Shown here: positions 6,175-8,191 of the stretch, piece after piece
Layout: every line of letters starts with the position of its first letter
Position numbering within the stretch: position 1 is the stretch's first letter
Assembly (NCBI GenBank): GCA_003520025.1
Contig: DOVP01000280.1
Span: 1-8,191, forward strand
Length of the DNA stretch: 8,191 nucleotides
Reading direction: 5' to 3'
Source: Phycisphaerales bacterium
Lineage (GTDB): Bacteria; Planctomycetota; Phycisphaerae; Phycisphaerales; SM1A02
Program-made: the position numbers and the translations under genes
Notes under the pieces: generated by a model
Database searches by the model: none
Told to the model about the DNA's origin: nothing
What the model saw: the letters and a program-made list of their open reading frames with translations, nothing else

Positions 6175-6920
6175 GCACCGTTTCGACCAGCCTGGGTGCC
6201 TTGTGCACCGATTTCTACGTCAATCACCGCATGGGCTTGACGCTTGATTTGCCGTCGCACCGCGAATCGGTGCTGGACCTCTTCGGCCGACTTCGTAAGG
6301 AGATGCCCGAACTGGATCGGTTCCGCCGCTACAGCGGGGAGTTGGCCTTGGAATCGCCCGAGATCGGAGGGCGCTACGCTTGGGTAGCGCTGCAGCGGAC
6401 CAGCGTACGAAGTGGCTGGGTCAATCCGGACGAACTGGTGGCCCCGTACCGACTGCACCGGATGCTGCTGGAGAACGCACCCTACTTCCTGTCGATCACA
6501 CCGCTTGATGTCGAGTCGATTGAACTCATCTTCGGGTTCGATCTGGATGTGTCGGGCAATCGCAACGAGATCGTCTTTGACGCATTGCTCGCAGGCTCAC
6601 CGCTTGCCGAGGTCGTCGAGCAAGACCGTGAACATCTCTCCGACGTGCAGCCCTTTCTCGTGATGTCGCTGGATGAGGGCGAGCGGACGCAGGCGAGTGT
6701 GGAGGTCAAGACCCGCGGCGGTTCTCGCGAGGGGCCCGGCGGTGAGTTGCGAGATCCGCTGAGTGTCTATCTCACCGTCCGCCGCAATGGTCCATTTCGC
6801 GATCTGAAGGAACTTCCCGATGTTCTGGCCATGCTCGCCGGCCATGCCGAGCGGATGGTCGAGGACCGCATCATTCCGAGCATCCTGATGCCGCTGCATG
6901 CGAGGATTGTGAGTGGGTAA
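6171..6920 (+). CDS. Conserved protein of unknown function
   Basis: The 249-residue product starts at GTG 6171, whose GTGA overlaps the TGA stop (6172-6174) of the DUF418 gene. The frame is open further upstream to 5736, but that part lies over DUF418 codons in another frame. The sequence has no signal peptide or membrane segment and looks like a soluble cytoplasmic alpha/beta protein. Distinct blocks are LGALCTDFYVNHRM (8-21), FRRYSGELALESPE (51-64), YAWVALQRTSVRSGWVNP (69-86), APYFLSITPLDVESIELIFGFDLD (103-126) and GNRNEIVFDALL (129-140). The C-terminal third contains a Gly-rich linker (183-191) and a helix ending the protein. I recall similar uncharacterised proteins in planctomycete genomes, but know no function and see no catalytic motif. 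The tight coupling to sucC and DUF418 is the only clue to its role. Confidence 0.83.
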   Translation: MSTVSTSLGALCTDFYVNHRMGLTLDLPSHRESVLDLFGRLRKEMPELDRFRRYSGELALESPEIGGRYAWVALQRTSVRSGWVNPDELVAPYRLHRMLLENAPYFLSITPLDVESIELIFGFDLDVSGNRNEIVFDALLAGSPLAEVVEQDREHLSDVQPFLVMSLDEGERTQASVEVKTRGGSREGPGGELRDPLSVYLTVRRNGPFRDLKELPDVLAMLAGHAERMVEDRIIPSILMPLHARIVSG

Positions 6921-6945
6921 TCGGTCGGTACCCGGTCGCTGTTTG

Positions 6946-7893
6946 CTATCTGCGGCCGATCATGTTTCGGATGTGCTGGGGATCTTCCACCTGTCGCGTC
7001 AGGCAACTGAGGCGGGCGCTTTCCAGGACGACTGCGGCTTCCAGTGAGATGCGGGATATTTCGCGTCCTGCGGCAAGTCTCCGCAAATGCCATCCAGCCA
7101 GTTCGCCGGCATTGGCTTGTCCCTCGGTTGGGGGTGCTTCTTGGCTGACGCCGCCGGGATCGGTCCATGACACACCCTCATCCGTCACGATCAGCCGGCC
7201 ACCCTCACCGAGAATGACCGCGCGGCGGACCCACGCGCCGCCGCCATCGCTGACGGTAATCGAGGCCGCTCGCTCGGTTCCGAACCGCATGGCTGCAGTC
7301 AGATGTCCAGACCGCTCGACGGTTGGGTCGGGCGTGATCGGAAGGGGACCGGCGTGCGCGGCCCAGATTTCATCGGGCTCACCGAGTAGATGCGTGACCA
7401 AGTCAAAGGCGTCGAGCGCCAGAGAAGCCCGTGAAGTTTGATGGTCGCCCGCAGTGGACGATACGTGCACGCAGTGCACGGTTCCGAAGTTCTCAAGCGC
7501 CGCTGCGGCCGCTTGAAATGCGGCGCCGCCTCGAAGCAGCGGAATGAAGATGGCTGGCATGCCGCCATCTGGTTCGCGGAGCAAATCCGACAATGCCGCA
7601 GGCGGGGGAGCGGAAGTTGCGACTGGCATGGCGGCGGCCCGAACGAGCCCACGCGCATCGGCATCGAGTGTTCGAGGCGCGGCCAGCCACACCACATCGA
7701 CCTCAGCGTGAAGCACCTCCCGCAGATCGGTGCATGACGCCGCATCCAGCGCCGCCCCAAGGGCCGCAGCCCCGTGCTCGTCGGCGCATCCCACCAGAAC
7801 AGCCTCCAGCCGATCGCCTTTCGGCCCTTCGGCCAGTGCTCGCTCCAGCAGGTGAGTCTGATTTGGGTGGGCCCATATGGCCAGTCGTGGCAT
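6946..7893 (-). CDS. Degenerate Gfo/Idh/MocA-like oxidoreductase family protein
   Basis: The 315-residue protein from ATG 7893 has a Rossmann-like N-terminal half. RLEAVLVGCAD (28-38), then SCTDLREVLHAEVDVVWLAAP (53-73), matches the strand-helix-strand order of Gfo/Idh/MocA dehydrogenases, with DVVWLAAP in the position of the typical DAV-I-TP strand. The C-terminal half fits the family's beta-sheet domain: MRFGTERAASITVSD (202-216) and GEGGRLIVTDEGVSWTDPGG (229-248). Two hallmarks are missing. The glycine-rich NAD(P) loop at the N-terminus is replaced by AIWAHPNQTH, and the EKP segment with the catalytic lysine is replaced near 91-98 by VATSAPPP. It may therefore be an inactive or regulatory relative. 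The frame is open back to 8079, but that longer form would overlap rnpB and reads as low-complexity basic sequence, so the MPRLAIW start is preferred. No ribosome binding site is obvious. It converges on the upstream unknown gene with 25 bp between stops. Confidence 0.8.
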   Translation of the reverse strand: MPRLAIWAHPNQTHLLERALAEGPKGDRLEAVLVGCADEHGAAALGAALDAASCTDLREVLHAEVDVVWLAAPRTLDADARGLVRAAAMPVATSAPPPAALSDLLREPDGGMPAIFIPLLRGGAAFQAAAAALENFGTVHCVHVSSTAGDHQTSRASLALDAFDLVTHLLGEPDEIWAAHAGPLPITPDPTVERSGHLTAAMRFGTERAASITVSDGGGAWVRRAVILGEGGRLIVTDEGVSWTDPGGVSQEAPPTEGQANAGELAGWHLRRLAAGREISRISLEAAVVLESARLSCLTRQVEDPQHIRNMIGRR

Positions 7894-7991
7894 GGTGGCA
7901 GCGTAGCATGGCGGCAATGCCGCCAAGAGCAGTTGAGCAGTAGACGAAGGCGGAGAACACGCCCATGCCCCCCTGCGGCGAAGCCGCTGCC

Positions 7992-7997
7992 TACAAT
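7992..7997 (+). promoter_or_regulatory. Candidate -10 box of rnpB
   Basis: TACAAT matches the sigma-70 -10 consensus at five of six positions. It would place the transcription start near 8004, which is where RNase P RNA is expected to begin. No good -35 is present 16-18 bp upstream (the region is C-rich), so support is the -10 match and its position. Confidence 0.5.
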
Positions 7998-8003
7998 TCC
8001 GCC

Positions 8004-8191
8004 TGTGAACAGGCGGCCGCTGTCGCCTGAAGGCCTTGGTCTTCTTGCGATGGAGGAAAGTCCGGACACGACAGGACACGGTGGTGGGTAACGCCCACCG
8101 GCTCGCGTTGAGTCAGGGAAAGTGCCACAGAAAACAAACCGCCCGCCTCGGCGGGTAAGGGTGAAAAGGTGCGGTAAGAGCGCACCGCCCG
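8004..8191 (+). ncRNA. rnpB: RNase P RNA (bacterial type A), 3' end beyond window
   Basis: This is the catalytic RNA of ribonuclease P, which removes 5' leaders from tRNA precursors with the RnpA protein. The most conserved blocks are present in order: GGAGGAAAGTCC (8052-8063) with the 5' half of helix P4; TGGGTAACGCCCA in the 8084-8096 hairpin; GTGCCACAGAAAACAAACCGCC (8122-8143); and GGTAAGGGTGAAAAGGTGCGGTAAGAGCGCACCG (8154-8187). The GGCGGCCGC near 8012 matches the usual P2/P3 start. Between the last two blocks the P12 helix is reduced to a 5-bp stem with a CUCG loop at about 8142-8155, much shorter than in E. coli. The 3' part, including the second strands of P4, P2 and P1, is off the window. 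The exact 5' end is an estimate based on the -10 box at 7992-7997. Confidence 0.95.

Noticed and set aside
6915..6945. Possible terminator between the convergent genes
   Set aside because: Only a 5-bp GGGTA/TACCC stem with a long loop can be drawn, with no T-tract on either strand.
7894..8079. Longer N-terminus for the Gfo/Idh/MocA-like protein
   Set aside because: It would overlap the rnpB promoter and the conserved 5' part of RNase P RNA, and the added residues are basic low-complexity sequence.

Overview
The window looks like a chromosomal segment from a GC-rich member of the Planctomycetota, most likely the class Phycisphaerae. This rests on three things: a planctomycete-style c-type cytochrome behind a DUF2231-like membrane domain, a secreted serine protease layout that I associate with these bacteria, and a conserved unknown protein whose sequence style I associate with planctomycetes. 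The assignment is from memory of families, not a search. I see no phage, transposon, CRISPR, plasmid or tRNA signal. It reads as ordinary core chromosome with short operons and tight gene junctions.

Left part (1-2461). A secreted trypsin-like protease gene runs leftward off the window edge; its 277 N-terminal residues are present, including the catalytic His and Asp. A divergent intergenic region with a perfect 10-bp inverted repeat separates it from a rightward three-gene cluster: a membrane-anchored monoheme cytochrome (DUF2231-like plus CxxCH domain), a small lipoprotein, and yjbQ (UPF0047). The lipoprotein stop codon directly abuts the yjbQ start.

Middle part (2462-3697). A leftward pair encodes a PRX-like/thioredoxin-fold protein with a CNHC active site, followed by a small basic helix-turn-helix protein. 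The ribosome binding site of the second gene lies inside the last codons of the first, so the two are probably co-translated. The 162-bp region 3536-3697 is divergent and should hold the promoters for this pair and for sucC.

Right part (3698-6920). sucC (succinyl-CoA synthetase beta subunit) is followed after 2 nt by a DUF418-type polytopic membrane protein, which overlaps by GTGA a conserved protein of unknown function. The usual partner sucD is not next to sucC and is not in the window.

Far right (6946-8191). A leftward gene encodes a degenerate Gfo/Idh/MocA-like protein. Divergent from it is the 5' part of the RNase P RNA gene (rnpB), cut off by the window edge. I did not find a clear undescribed system. 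The most useful leads are the unknown gene coupled to sucC-DUF418, the redoxin/HTH pair, and the palindrome in front of the cytochrome gene.
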